From Myxococcus sp. CA023 (lineage in GTDB: Bacteria > Myxococcota > Myxococcia > Myxococcales > Myxococcaceae): 64,000 nt of DNA. Location: NCBI RefSeq assembly GCF_010998615.1, contig NZ_JAAEAH010000012.1:1-64000 (forward strand). The letters run 5' to 3'. The position numbers were made by a program, and so were the translations under genes. Of the stretch, positions 33,293 to 40,695 are shown in pieces (the stretch's first letter is position 1; each line of letters opens with the position of its first letter). The notes beneath the pieces are model-generated. The model searched no databases. It was given only the letters and a program-made list of their open reading frames with translations, and was not told the origin of the DNA.

Positions 33293-33397
33293 AGACGCTG
33301 ATGCACGCTTTCCGCGTGAGACCTGATGAGACGAGAGCCCGGAGCCCATGAGGTTCCAGGCCATTCTCTCTATCACGTCGGCGCTGAAGCGCGTGAT

Positions 33398-34012
33398 TCA
33401 GCGCAGATGGCTCGTGCCGTTGAGTTCGAGCAAGCGCACGCAGCCATCCCAGTGCTGCAAGCGATGGATGCCACCGTTGTCGGTGTCGAAGGTGCAGCGC
33501 GGCTGCGTCTCCTCCACGCCCAGCACGAGGCGAAGGACGTGGTCGAGCAGCATGCGATGGGACACCAGGACGACGCGCTCTCCCTCGTGCCGTGTCAACA
33601 GTTGCGTCAGGAAGGGGAGCAACCGTCGCGAGCAGTCCCGCAGCGACTCGCCCCCGGGCGGACGGGCCTCCAGGTTCGCGGACTCGATGGCAGCCCAGTC
33701 CTCCGGATGGCGCGCCGCCAGCTCCGGAAAGGGCAGCTCCGAAAGCTGTCCCAGGGAGCGCTCACGCAGCGCATCCGTCCGCACCGCCGTCAGCCCCGTC
33801 CGTTGCTCGAGGGCACAGGCGCTCTCCACGGCCCGCCGCAGGTCGCTGGTGTAGAGTGCGGCCACGGGGCGGACGGCGATGGCCTGGGCGGCGGCCTCCG
33901 CCTGACGCTGTCCCAGCGGCGTGAGCGCGGCATCGGCTTCTCCGGTCGCGCGGTTCATGGCATTGCTGGAGGACTGACCATGGCGCACGAGGATGAGCTC
34001 TCCCCGGCTCAT
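33398..34012 (-). CDS. histidine phosphatase (PGM-like) paired with a terpene-cyclase-like protein
   Basis: 204 aa. Phosphoglycerate-mutase-type fold: catalytic LILVRHGQSSSN with Arg10-His11-Gly12, the acid TDALRERSLGQLSE (Glu84), and the second His in VVLVSHRMLLDHVLRL (His152). Small members act on sugar phosphates, nucleotides or prenyl/isoprenoid phosphates. The ATG (34012) overlaps the stop of the upstream toroid protein by four bases, so both are co-translated. The likely role is dephosphorylation of the upstream enzyme's product or substrate, but this is inference from coupling only. Confidence 0.88.
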   Translation of the reverse strand: MSRGELILVRHGQSSSNAMNRATGEADAALTPLGQRQAEAAAQAIAVRPVAALYTSDLRRAVESACALEQRTGLTAVRTDALRERSLGQLSELPFPELAARHPEDWAAIESANLEARPPGGESLRDCSRRLLPFLTQLLTRHEGERVVLVSHRMLLDHVLRLVLGVEETQPRCTFDTDNGGIHRLQHWDGCVRLLELNGTSHLR

Positions 34013-35577
34013 GACGTCCCTCCCGAAGCGCCGCGCAGGGCCATGCCCAACGCCATCACGGCGAAGACGGTTCCGAGGAGCGGCTCATCGAACACCAGCG
34101 GGCGTGGACCCACGACATCCGGCCGGCTGGGGAAGGCGCCTCGCGCGTCCTGCTGGGACAACAGGTAGTCCACCGCGGAGTCCATGCGGTCGGAGCCTCC
34201 CAGCAGCGACAGGGACGCGAGCGCATAGGCCGTGCTGAGCACGTCACCGGGCTCGCCAGCCGTCTGACCCCAGGACCCATCCCCGCGCTGACGTGAGGCC
34301 AGGAAGCGCACGGCCCGCTCCCGGAGGGTTCCCAGGTCCGGGTGCCGGACACCCGCGTCCTCACAGGCCGACAGGGCCCACAGGACACGGAAGAGGCTGT
34401 AGGTCTCGCACAGGCTCCAGCTGCGCTCGAAGGAGCCATCCGGGTGCTGCCGGGCCATGAGGAAGCACAGCCCCCTTTCGAGCGGCTCCCGCAGGGACGC
34501 GTCCTGGCCCAGCCCCAGCGCCTGCACGAGGACGGCGTTGGCCGTCATCGTCACCTCGGAGCTGTCCTCGCGCGTATAGGTCGGGTAGCCCCCGTCCTCG
34601 CGCTGCATGCCCAGCAGGTAGCGCTGGGCCCCGGCGATGGCCTCCCGGTAGCGCCGCGCATCGAGTTGGAGGAGCAGCTGCGCGCATTGCGTGCTCGTGT
34701 CCACGTCTGTCTGGAGCATCGCTTCGGTGAAGCTCCAGCCCTCCACGTGCCTCTTCTGTTGGGCGACGACGTATTCCCCCACGGGATGCAGCGCGGAGAG
34801 GTCATCGGGCGCAACCTCGCACAGGGCGAGTCCCGCGAGCGCGCTCGTCCACAGGTTCATGTTGTCGCAGAAAGGCATCCCCCCGTCCTCGCGCTCATGG
34901 CGTGCGAGGAATCCCAGGCCCCGCTCGAAGACGTCGGGCAGGTCGCGACCGATGGCCATCAACACCACCAGGGTCGTCAACACCTGCTGCTCCCAGCCAC
35001 CCCGGGCGCCCTGGGTCTCTCGGAGGAACGTGGCTTCGGGCCGGGTGTCGATTCGTTCGCCCTGCCGCCTCGCGATGAGCAGCCGGGTGGCCGCGGCATA
35101 GATGCGATTGAACAGGTGGAGCGTGGGCTCCGCCGCGTCGGGCGTGAGGGGGGTCGCATCGAACGGCACCAGGTCCAGTTCCATGAGGAGCAGCAACAGC
35201 AGCCGCCGCTTGCGGCCGTGGGTGTACTCCAGGTCCTGGAGGATCCGCTCCAGGGCGGCGAACGCGTGCGTTCCCGGCGCGTGCCCCACCGCCTGAGCCG
35301 CCAGGAGTCCCACGAAGGCGTCAGCGTCTTCGCGATGGCGCAGCAGATGGTCGCGCAGGCGCGCCTGCCACTCCGGCTCACGCCCCTCGCGCCGCAGCAG
35401 GTGCAGCGTGAGCGCCGTTTCCAGCAGCCGGCTGCGCACCTGGGAGCGGAAGTACGCGCCCTCGCCGGAGCCGGAGGAGGTCAGCGCGGCATGAAGGAAA
35501 CGGGTGCCCCGTGACAGGGCTTCATGGTGGGACTGCGGGGGTGCGGTGTCGCGCCGGACGAAGAGAAGAGTGCGCAT
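34009..35577 (-). CDS. class II terpene cyclase-like alpha/alpha-toroid protein
   Basis: 522 aa; repeated QW-type motifs of the prenyltransferase / squalene-oxidase superfamily: LARHEREDGGMPFCDNMNLW, MQREDGGYPTY, MARQHPDGSFERSW, LASRQRGDGSWGQ. It has DVDTST at 291-296, where class II cyclases carry the acid motif DxDD(T/S); the first two Asp are kept and the third is Thr, as in the DxDTT motif of drimane-forming cyclases. Length is shorter than squalene-hopene cyclase (about 630-720). No signal peptide. Probably a class II (protonation-type) cyclase of a linear prenyl diphosphate or a related non-catalytic toroid. Paired with an overlapping histidine phosphatase. Confidence 0.72.
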   Translation of the reverse strand: MRTLLFVRRDTAPPQSHHEALSRGTRFLHAALTSSGSGEGAYFRSQVRSRLLETALTLHLLRREGREPEWQARLRDHLLRHREDADAFVGLLAAQAVGHAPGTHAFAALERILQDLEYTHGRKRRLLLLLLMELDLVPFDATPLTPDAAEPTLHLFNRIYAAATRLLIARRQGERIDTRPEATFLRETQGARGGWEQQVLTTLVVLMAIGRDLPDVFERGLGFLARHEREDGGMPFCDNMNLWTSALAGLALCEVAPDDLSALHPVGEYVVAQQKRHVEGWSFTEAMLQTDVDTSTQCAQLLLQLDARRYREAIAGAQRYLLGMQREDGGYPTYTREDSSEVTMTANAVLVQALGLGQDASLREPLERGLCFLMARQHPDGSFERSWSLCETYSLFRVLWALSACEDAGVRHPDLGTLRERAVRFLASRQRGDGSWGQTAGEPGDVLSTAYALASLSLLGGSDRMDSAVDYLLSQQDARGAFPSRPDVVGPRPLVFDEPLLGTVFAVMALGMALRGASGGTS

Positions 35578-35847
35578 CGAATGGAGGGGCAGTGCCCGAG
35601 CGCTTCTGACAAGTCAAGGTGCGCTCGGGCCACGCATCGGAGGGAGTCCCGGCATGCGTGAGACCTCGTTCCCTGCTCCTCCGCGCAATCGCTCGAAGGC
35701 CTGGAGACAGAACTCCGCGAAGGCGCACACCTCATGCACGGGCAGATTGGCGATGCCCCGGCATGGGACGCTGGAGCAGCCCGGAAGCCGAAGACCACCG
35801 CCCCCTTTCGAGGCGGCGGCCCGGCAACGCGACGGCGGACGGACTCA

Positions 35848-36290
35848 GTCGCTGTACGCGACCGTGCCGCTGCAGGACGTGGCCACCGAAGCAACCGGCG
35901 CGAATGGTGTACGTGCCGCGCGGAAGGCCTCACCCAGCACGCCGATCTCCGGGAGCGCACGTGCCTTTCCGTCGAGCCAGTAGCGGCTTTCCGTCTCCGC
36001 ACGCAGGTGGCTCTGTACCCAGCCGACGGCGCCTCCAGCCCCTCCACCGTGAGGACCACGTGCTGCAGGGCGACGTAGACGCAGTCCGCGAGCGCGTCAG
36101 CAGCGTCACGCTGCTGGGCTGCGCGTGCGACCCGGGCGGATGTGCTGCCAAAGCGCTCTTCCAGTGCCTGGAGCGTAGGCCCCGTCGTGCGCGGCACCTC
36201 CTCATCCACTCCGAGGATGGTGGCGCGGAGAGTGCCGTCCGCCTCCGTCACTTCGACGTAGGCGTCCCGGCCGCGAGGACTCTCTCTCAC
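35848..36290 (-). pseudogene. hypothetical protein gene, frameshifted
   Basis: Starts MRESPRGRDAYVEVTEADGT, continues LRATILGVDEEVPRTTGPTL, QALEERFGSTSARVARAAQQ, CVYVALQHVVLTVEG, then one base off near 36030 as AVGWVQSHLRAETESRYWLD, GKARALPEIGVLGEAFRAAR and ends VATSCSGTVAYSD. With the shift it would be about 147 aa. No family recognised. Either a pseudogene or a sequencing error; it is upstream of the cyclase-like gene on the same strand. Confidence 0.55.
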
Positions 36291-36324
36291 GCTTCAACGG
36301 GTCCGAAAATTGGGGAGCAGACCA
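36291..36324 (-). repeat. solo IS-type terminus (copy 1 of 2)
   Basis: Shares TTCAAC.GGTCCGAAAA.TG then GGGAGCAGACCA with 40618-40652, differing at two to three bases. Read on the minus strand it begins TGGTCTGCTCCCCA, which looks like the TG-starting end of an IS3-type element. No transposase is attached. Confidence 0.55.
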
Positions 36325-36676
36325 GAGGGACGAGCACTTCCGCCTGGTTTTGAGCGCGGCGGGCGAGCACGGCCTGGCCGCCCGCAGGCTTCTCACCACG
36401 CCCAGCGCAAAGTTGGCGGACACGTCAGCCTCCGTCACTGACGTGTCAGTGACACGGGATTCCCCTGGCACCCGGAGACTGGCATCACCGCAAGGAGTTG
36501 AAATGACTGGAGCCGTTCTTCCGCAAGCCCTGGCGCGAACATTGCTCTCGTCGCCGGCGCATCCATCCACGGCACCTCGCATCAACCTCAGAGTTCCCTG
36601 TGCAAAACAAAACCTGGACCGACGCAGCCCTCCTCGAGCGTCTCCAGAAAGCCGTCCACTTGGAGCTGTGGACCCT
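36325..36676. other. gap without a recognised gene
   Basis: 352 bp between a solo IS end and repeat A locus 13. A coding-like stretch on the minus strand (VTDTSVTEADVSANFALGVV) is too short and unsupported. AT content rises near 36600 (CAAAACAAAACCTGGACCGA). Confidence 0.35.
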
Positions 36677-36765
36677 CCCTGTACCTACCCAAATTTCGGT
36701 CGCTGCGTCATGCGCGCGCCAAGGCTGCGTTCGGCAGTGCGTCAATGCGAGGGAGTGAGGCGCGC
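36677..36765 (+). repeat. repeat A, locus 13
   Basis: CCCTGTACCTACCCAAATTT, GGTCGCTGCGTCATGCGCGC, CGGCAGTGCGTCAATGCGAG, GGAGTGAGGCGCGC; followed by AGTCATCGTTCTGCCTGG (tail type of loci 5, 8, 15). Confidence 0.88.
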
Positions 36766-37113
36766 AGTCATCGTTCTGCCTGGGCCGGCGAGGCGGAGTC
36801 GGAAGCACCCAGGGCACTACGCAACATTGAGGTTCGGACACATCCACCTCTGCTGTCCCGCGCGAGCTCCCGGGGCCGCTGGCAGGCGGCGGAGGTGAGC
36901 GCCAGGCCGAGCTGGGCGCCATGGCCCCTTGGGGGGAGATCCGCGGGTGCTGCGCCGTTCCGCCGATCGAGATGTCGCGCTGACGACTTTCCCCTGGCCT
37001 CCCAGACCGCGTGTCCCAGGGAGCGCCCGGGCGTTTTGTCTGTTTTGTATTCATTTCGGCACACCTAAACAGAAGTGAACAGTCGTTCAACCAAGGAAAA
37101 CAGAGGGGGTTGC
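36766..37113. other. intergenic and promoter region of the IgGFc-binding lipoprotein
   Basis: 348 bp. The last 100 bases are AT-richer (TTGTCTGTTTTGTATTCATT, ACACCTAAACAGAAGTG) and are the probable promoter; GAGGGGG at 37104-37110 is the ribosome site. The first part is repeat A tail without a gene. Confidence 0.5.
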
Positions 37114-39567
37114 GTGCTCATGCGGATGAAGGCCGGTCTGGCCCTGGCGGCTGCGGTCAGCAGTTTGATGATGGGGTGTGTGGAGGAGTCCTCTCAGGAC
37201 TGGGCTCCAGAAGGGCTCGCGAGCAAGGACGATGCGCGCGTGCACGGACTGAGCAAGGCGACCAGTCGGGGCCGCGAGTTCTGGCTGGCCTTCCCGGGGA
37301 ACTACCAGGCCACTGCGGTACTCACGTTGTTCATCGCCGGTGACACGACGACGACGGGGCAGGTTCGCGTTCCGGGGCAGGGGCTGTCCTTCGACTTCTC
37401 GGTGACGCCGGGGCAGGTGACGGCGGTGGCGCTGCCCTCCTCGGTGGCACAGGTGGCCGTGGATGGCGTGGAGCCCAAGGGCATCCACGTCACCGCGGGC
37501 GCGGACATCTCCGTGTATGGGCTCAACCGGCTCCTGCAAACGACGGATGCGTTCCTGGGCCTGCCCACCGCGAGCCTGGGCACGGATTACGTGGTGCAGG
37601 CCTATCCGAACGTCAACGTCGTCAACGGCTCGCAGTTCTCCGTCGTGGCCACGGAGGACGCGACGGAGGTGACCATCACCCCAGCGAGTGTGGTGGGCAA
37701 CCACGCCGCGGGAGTGCCCTTCCACGTGGCGCTGAACAAGGGGCAGACGTACCAGCTTCGCAGCACGGGGGCCGCGCCCTCGGACGTCTCCGGAACCCTC
37801 GTTCATGCCACGCGCCCGGTGGCGGTCTTCGGCGGGCATCAGTGCGCCAACATCCCGGATGGCACCACGATCGCCTGTGACTACCTGGTGGAGCAGCTCC
37901 CCCCGACCTCGACGTGGGGGCGGCGCTTCGTGACCGTGCCGCTGGCCACACGCCTCGGCGGGGACACCTTCCGCTTCGCGGCCGCCAGGGATGGCACGCA
38001 GGTGAGTCTCAACGGCGCGGTGGTGGCGCAGCTCCAGCGCGGCCAGGTGTTCCAGACGAACATCCAGGGCTCGGCGAGCATCACCGCCAACGAGCCCATC
38101 CTCGTGACGCAGTACTCCAATGGCTCGGGCTTCGATGGCATCCCGTCCGACCCGTTCATGATGTTGGTGCCGCCCTTCGAGCAGTTCGCCGCCCAGTACA
38201 CCGTCACCACTCCGAGCTCGGGGTTCCGCAGCAACTTCGCCAACATCGTGGTCCCCAACGACGTCGTGGCCGAGGTGATGCTGGACGGGGCGCTCATCCC
38301 GGCGAGCCAGTTCCAGGCCATCGGGACCAGCGGCTTCTCCGGGGCCCAGCTCCCCGTCGCGCTGGGGGCGCACCGCCTGTCCGCGCCGCAGCCCTTCGGC
38401 GTCATGCTCTATGGGTTCGATGCCTACGACTCCTATGGCTACCCGGGAGGAATGGCCCTGGCGCCCGTGGCAGAGGTGAGCAAGCTCACGCTGTCGCCCA
38501 GAGAGGGCGTCGCCGTCGTGGGGGACCTCTACTGCGTGACGGCCACGGTCCGGGACGCCGCGGACCGGCCGCTCGCGGGCGTGCGAGTGGACTTCGCTTC
38601 GTCCGGAGTGAACTCCGCCTTGGCCTCCGTGAACACCACCGCCGACGGGCAGGCCGAGTTCTGCTTTGAGGGCACCACACCCGGCGAGGATGCGGTGACC
38701 GCGAGCATCGGCTCGGTGACCGACCAGGTGCTGGTGACCTGGACGAAGCCCAACGCCCCGCCCATCGTGGACGCCGGGCCCGACCTGGAGGGCATGGCCT
38801 CCCAGCAGTTGACGCTGCGGGGCTCGGCCTCGGACCCGGATGGTGACCCGCTCACCTATGCCTGGAGCTATGTGGCGCCCCCGGGCGTGCACTGCACCTT
38901 CGGGTCGCCGTCAGCCCCGGTCTCGAGCATCCAGTGTGACGGGGCCGGCACCGTCACCGTGTCGCTGACCGCCAATGACGGCACCGCGACCGCCACGGAC
39001 AGCGCTCAGGTGGTGCTCGGCTGGGCGTCGGAGCTCACGATGTGCGGCCTGCCCCGCTACACGAACGGGACCTCGATCAAGGCGTGCGGCTGGGCCACCG
39101 CGGGCCGCAGCAGCACGGGCATCGTCTCCGCGTACTTCACCGTGGATGGCGGCGCGCCCGTCCCCGTCATGCCCGACGCGGGCGGCGGCTACGTCTCCAC
39201 CCAGCTTCACCTCACGGAGGGGACGCACGCGGTCCGGCTGACCGTCGTGGACGCGCTGGGGCACGCGACGTGGCGCGAGCAGACGGTGTCCGCGGACTTC
39301 ACGCCGCCGGTGCTCGTCATCCTGTCGCCCACCGAGCAGGAGACCAACCCCGACCCGGTCGTCTCGATGGTCATCCAGCAGCAGGACGCCAGCCCCGCCA
39401 CGGTGGTGACCCAGGGGATCGTGATGGAGGACGTGCCCGCGGGCAGCAACGTGCTGCGGCACACGGTGAACCTGGTGCATCGCGACTGGTCGCTCGTCCA
39501 CGTCCAGGCCACGGACGCCGCGGGCAACACGACCGAGGTGGTAGCGCGCGTATACGTGGCGCCCTGA
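37114..39567 (+). CDS. large lipoprotein with IgGFc-binding, Big and PKD domains
   Basis: 817 aa from GTG 37114 (GAGGGGG upstream); lipoprotein signal MRMKAGLALAAAVSSLMMGC. Residues ~40-440 form the IgGFc-binding-type domain (GREFWLAFPGNYQATAVLTL, YGLNRLLQTTDAFLGLPTAS, GTDYVVQAYPNV, SVVATEDATEVTITPASVVG, QYSNGSGFDGIPSDPFMMLV). About 450-540 is a Big_1-type domain (LYCVTATVRDAADRPLAGVR, SVNTTADGQAEFCFEGTT), about 545-640 a PKD (DPDGDPLTYAWSYVAPPG), and then two Ig-like domains with disulfide pairs. Likely a surface adhesin that binds sugars or proteins. The start at 37075 was rejected because it lacks a ribosome site. Confidence 0.85.
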   Translation: MLMRMKAGLALAAAVSSLMMGCVEESSQDWAPEGLASKDDARVHGLSKATSRGREFWLAFPGNYQATAVLTLFIAGDTTTTGQVRVPGQGLSFDFSVTPGQVTAVALPSSVAQVAVDGVEPKGIHVTAGADISVYGLNRLLQTTDAFLGLPTASLGTDYVVQAYPNVNVVNGSQFSVVATEDATEVTITPASVVGNHAAGVPFHVALNKGQTYQLRSTGAAPSDVSGTLVHATRPVAVFGGHQCANIPDGTTIACDYLVEQLPPTSTWGRRFVTVPLATRLGGDTFRFAAARDGTQVSLNGAVVAQLQRGQVFQTNIQGSASITANEPILVTQYSNGSGFDGIPSDPFMMLVPPFEQFAAQYTVTTPSSGFRSNFANIVVPNDVVAEVMLDGALIPASQFQAIGTSGFSGAQLPVALGAHRLSAPQPFGVMLYGFDAYDSYGYPGGMALAPVAEVSKLTLSPREGVAVVGDLYCVTATVRDAADRPLAGVRVDFASSGVNSALASVNTTADGQAEFCFEGTTPGEDAVTASIGSVTDQVLVTWTKPNAPPIVDAGPDLEGMASQQLTLRGSASDPDGDPLTYAWSYVAPPGVHCTFGSPSAPVSSIQCDGAGTVTVSLTANDGTATATDSAQVVLGWASELTMCGLPRYTNGTSIKACGWATAGRSSTGIVSAYFTVDGGAPVPVMPDAGGGYVSTQLHLTEGTHAVRLTVVDALGHATWREQTVSADFTPPVLVILSPTEQETNPDPVVSMVIQQQDASPATVVTQGIVMEDVPAGSNVLRHTVNLVHRDWSLVHVQATDAAGNTTEVVARVYVAP

Positions 39568-39701
39568 GCGCGGCGCGGCCCAGGGCGGGAGGATGACGCT
39601 CGCCCGGGCCGGAACGTCCACCCGTGCGGCGCGCCGCGCGTCCCGTGCTCGACGGGCGCGCGGCGTTCGCGTCTCCATGGGGCCTCTCAAGGAGAAGCCC
39701 C

Positions 39702-39860
39702 ATGCCCACGTTCCGCCTCAAGCAGGACCAGGCCGCGCTGCTCGTCGTGGACATCCAGGAGCGGCTGATGCGGCGTGGGACCCACCCCGCGGCCCGTTTG
39801 GACGAACTGCTGCCGCACCGCTGGCGCCCGTCCTCCGCCTCCGCACCCGACTCATCCTGA
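39702..39860 (+). pseudogene. isochorismatase/nicotinamidase-type N-terminal stump
   Basis: AAGGAG precedes ATG 39702; the reading begins MPTFRLKQDQAALLVVDIQE then RLM, the first strand with the catalytic Asp of isochorismatase-like hydrolases. After ~25 residues it changes to a different, non-homologous frame and stops at 39860. The remainder of a ~190-residue enzyme is missing. Confidence 0.65.
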
Positions 39861-39941
39861 ATCCACGCAAGCCTCTGCGGTCAGGCACTCATGTGCGCGG
39901 CTACCACTATGCTCCATGAAGGCGTGTGCTAGAGCGCACTC

Positions 39942-40565
39942 ATGCGCGTGATTCTGATGCTGTCAGTGGGCCTCACCCTTGCCTGTCAGACTTCGCCCCC
40001 TGTTGCGCCTTCTGAAAGGCGCACGGCTTCCCCTCCACTTGAAATCACCCTGGCAAACGACTCAGTGCCTGAGCAGAAGACACGCGAGCAACTCCGCCGT
40101 CTACTGGAGAAGTTCGAGGTCGACCCGTGGATTTATACGAACACGGTCCGAGTCAATGAGAGGTCCATTCCTCACAGCCATCCCGTGCTGACGCTCCACA
40201 CGCGGCATCTCGACAACGACATGCACCTGCTCTCGACCTTTATACATGAGCAAATGCACTGGTTCCTCGACGCGAACAGAACGAAAACCGAGCGCGCGAT
40301 GGCGGCCCTGCACGGGCTGTATCCGACCCTACCGACAGGATTCCCCGAGGGAGCAGTGGACGTGGAGTCGTCCTATCTCCACCTTCTCGTCAATTACCTG
40401 GAGTACGCCGCCCTACAGAACACCGCCGGGAAGGAAACAGCGAGGAGCGTGTTCGACTTCTGGGCGAACGACCATTACCGGGCGCTCTACCGCATCGTCT
40501 TGAAGGATGAGGCCCTAATTCGCGAGGTCGTGGCGCAGCACGGTTTGATGCCTGCAGGCCTTTGA
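39942..40565 (+). CDS. secreted lipoprotein, HExxH metallopeptidase-like, 207 aa
   Basis: Lipobox LTLAC follows MRVILMLSVG. Motif STFIHEQMHWFLD has His102, Glu103 and His106; a downstream Glu in FPEGAVDVESSYLHLLVNYL or ALYRI is a possible third ligand. The predominantly helical C-terminal half (NYLEYAALQNTAGKETARSV) is in keeping with small gluzincin-like domains. AT content is higher than that of host genes. No family recognised. It shares only the HExxH with the protein at 29869; they are not evident paralogues. Confidence 0.72.
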   Translation: MRVILMLSVGLTLACQTSPPVAPSERRTASPPLEITLANDSVPEQKTREQLRRLLEKFEVDPWIYTNTVRVNERSIPHSHPVLTLHTRHLDNDMHLLSTFIHEQMHWFLDANRTKTERAMAALHGLYPTLPTGFPEGAVDVESSYLHLLVNYLEYAALQNTAGKETARSVFDFWANDHYRALYRIVLKDEALIREVVAQHGLMPAGL

Positions 40566-40617
40566 CCCGGCGGAGACTCCGCTCCTACATGCCGCTTCAT
40601 GCGCATGGCCTCCCTCA

Positions 40618-40652
40618 CTCTTCAACTGGTCCGAAAACTGGGGAGCAGACCA
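40618..40652 (-). repeat. solo IS-type terminus (copy 2 of 2)
   Basis: TTCAACTGGTCCGAAAACTG then GGGAGCAGACCA; partner of 36291-36324. The two lie 4.3 kb apart in the same orientation, so they could be the leftover ends of two copies of one element. Confidence 0.55.
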
Positions 40653-40695
40653 CCCACTCTTCTTCGGAAGCCGTCGAGGATATGAGTAATTAGTA

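Noticed and set aside
37087-38892. 601-residue open frame opposite the IgGFc-binding lipoprotein
   Set aside because: A shadow of the real gene: biased to His/Arg/Gly, no domain, no start signal.
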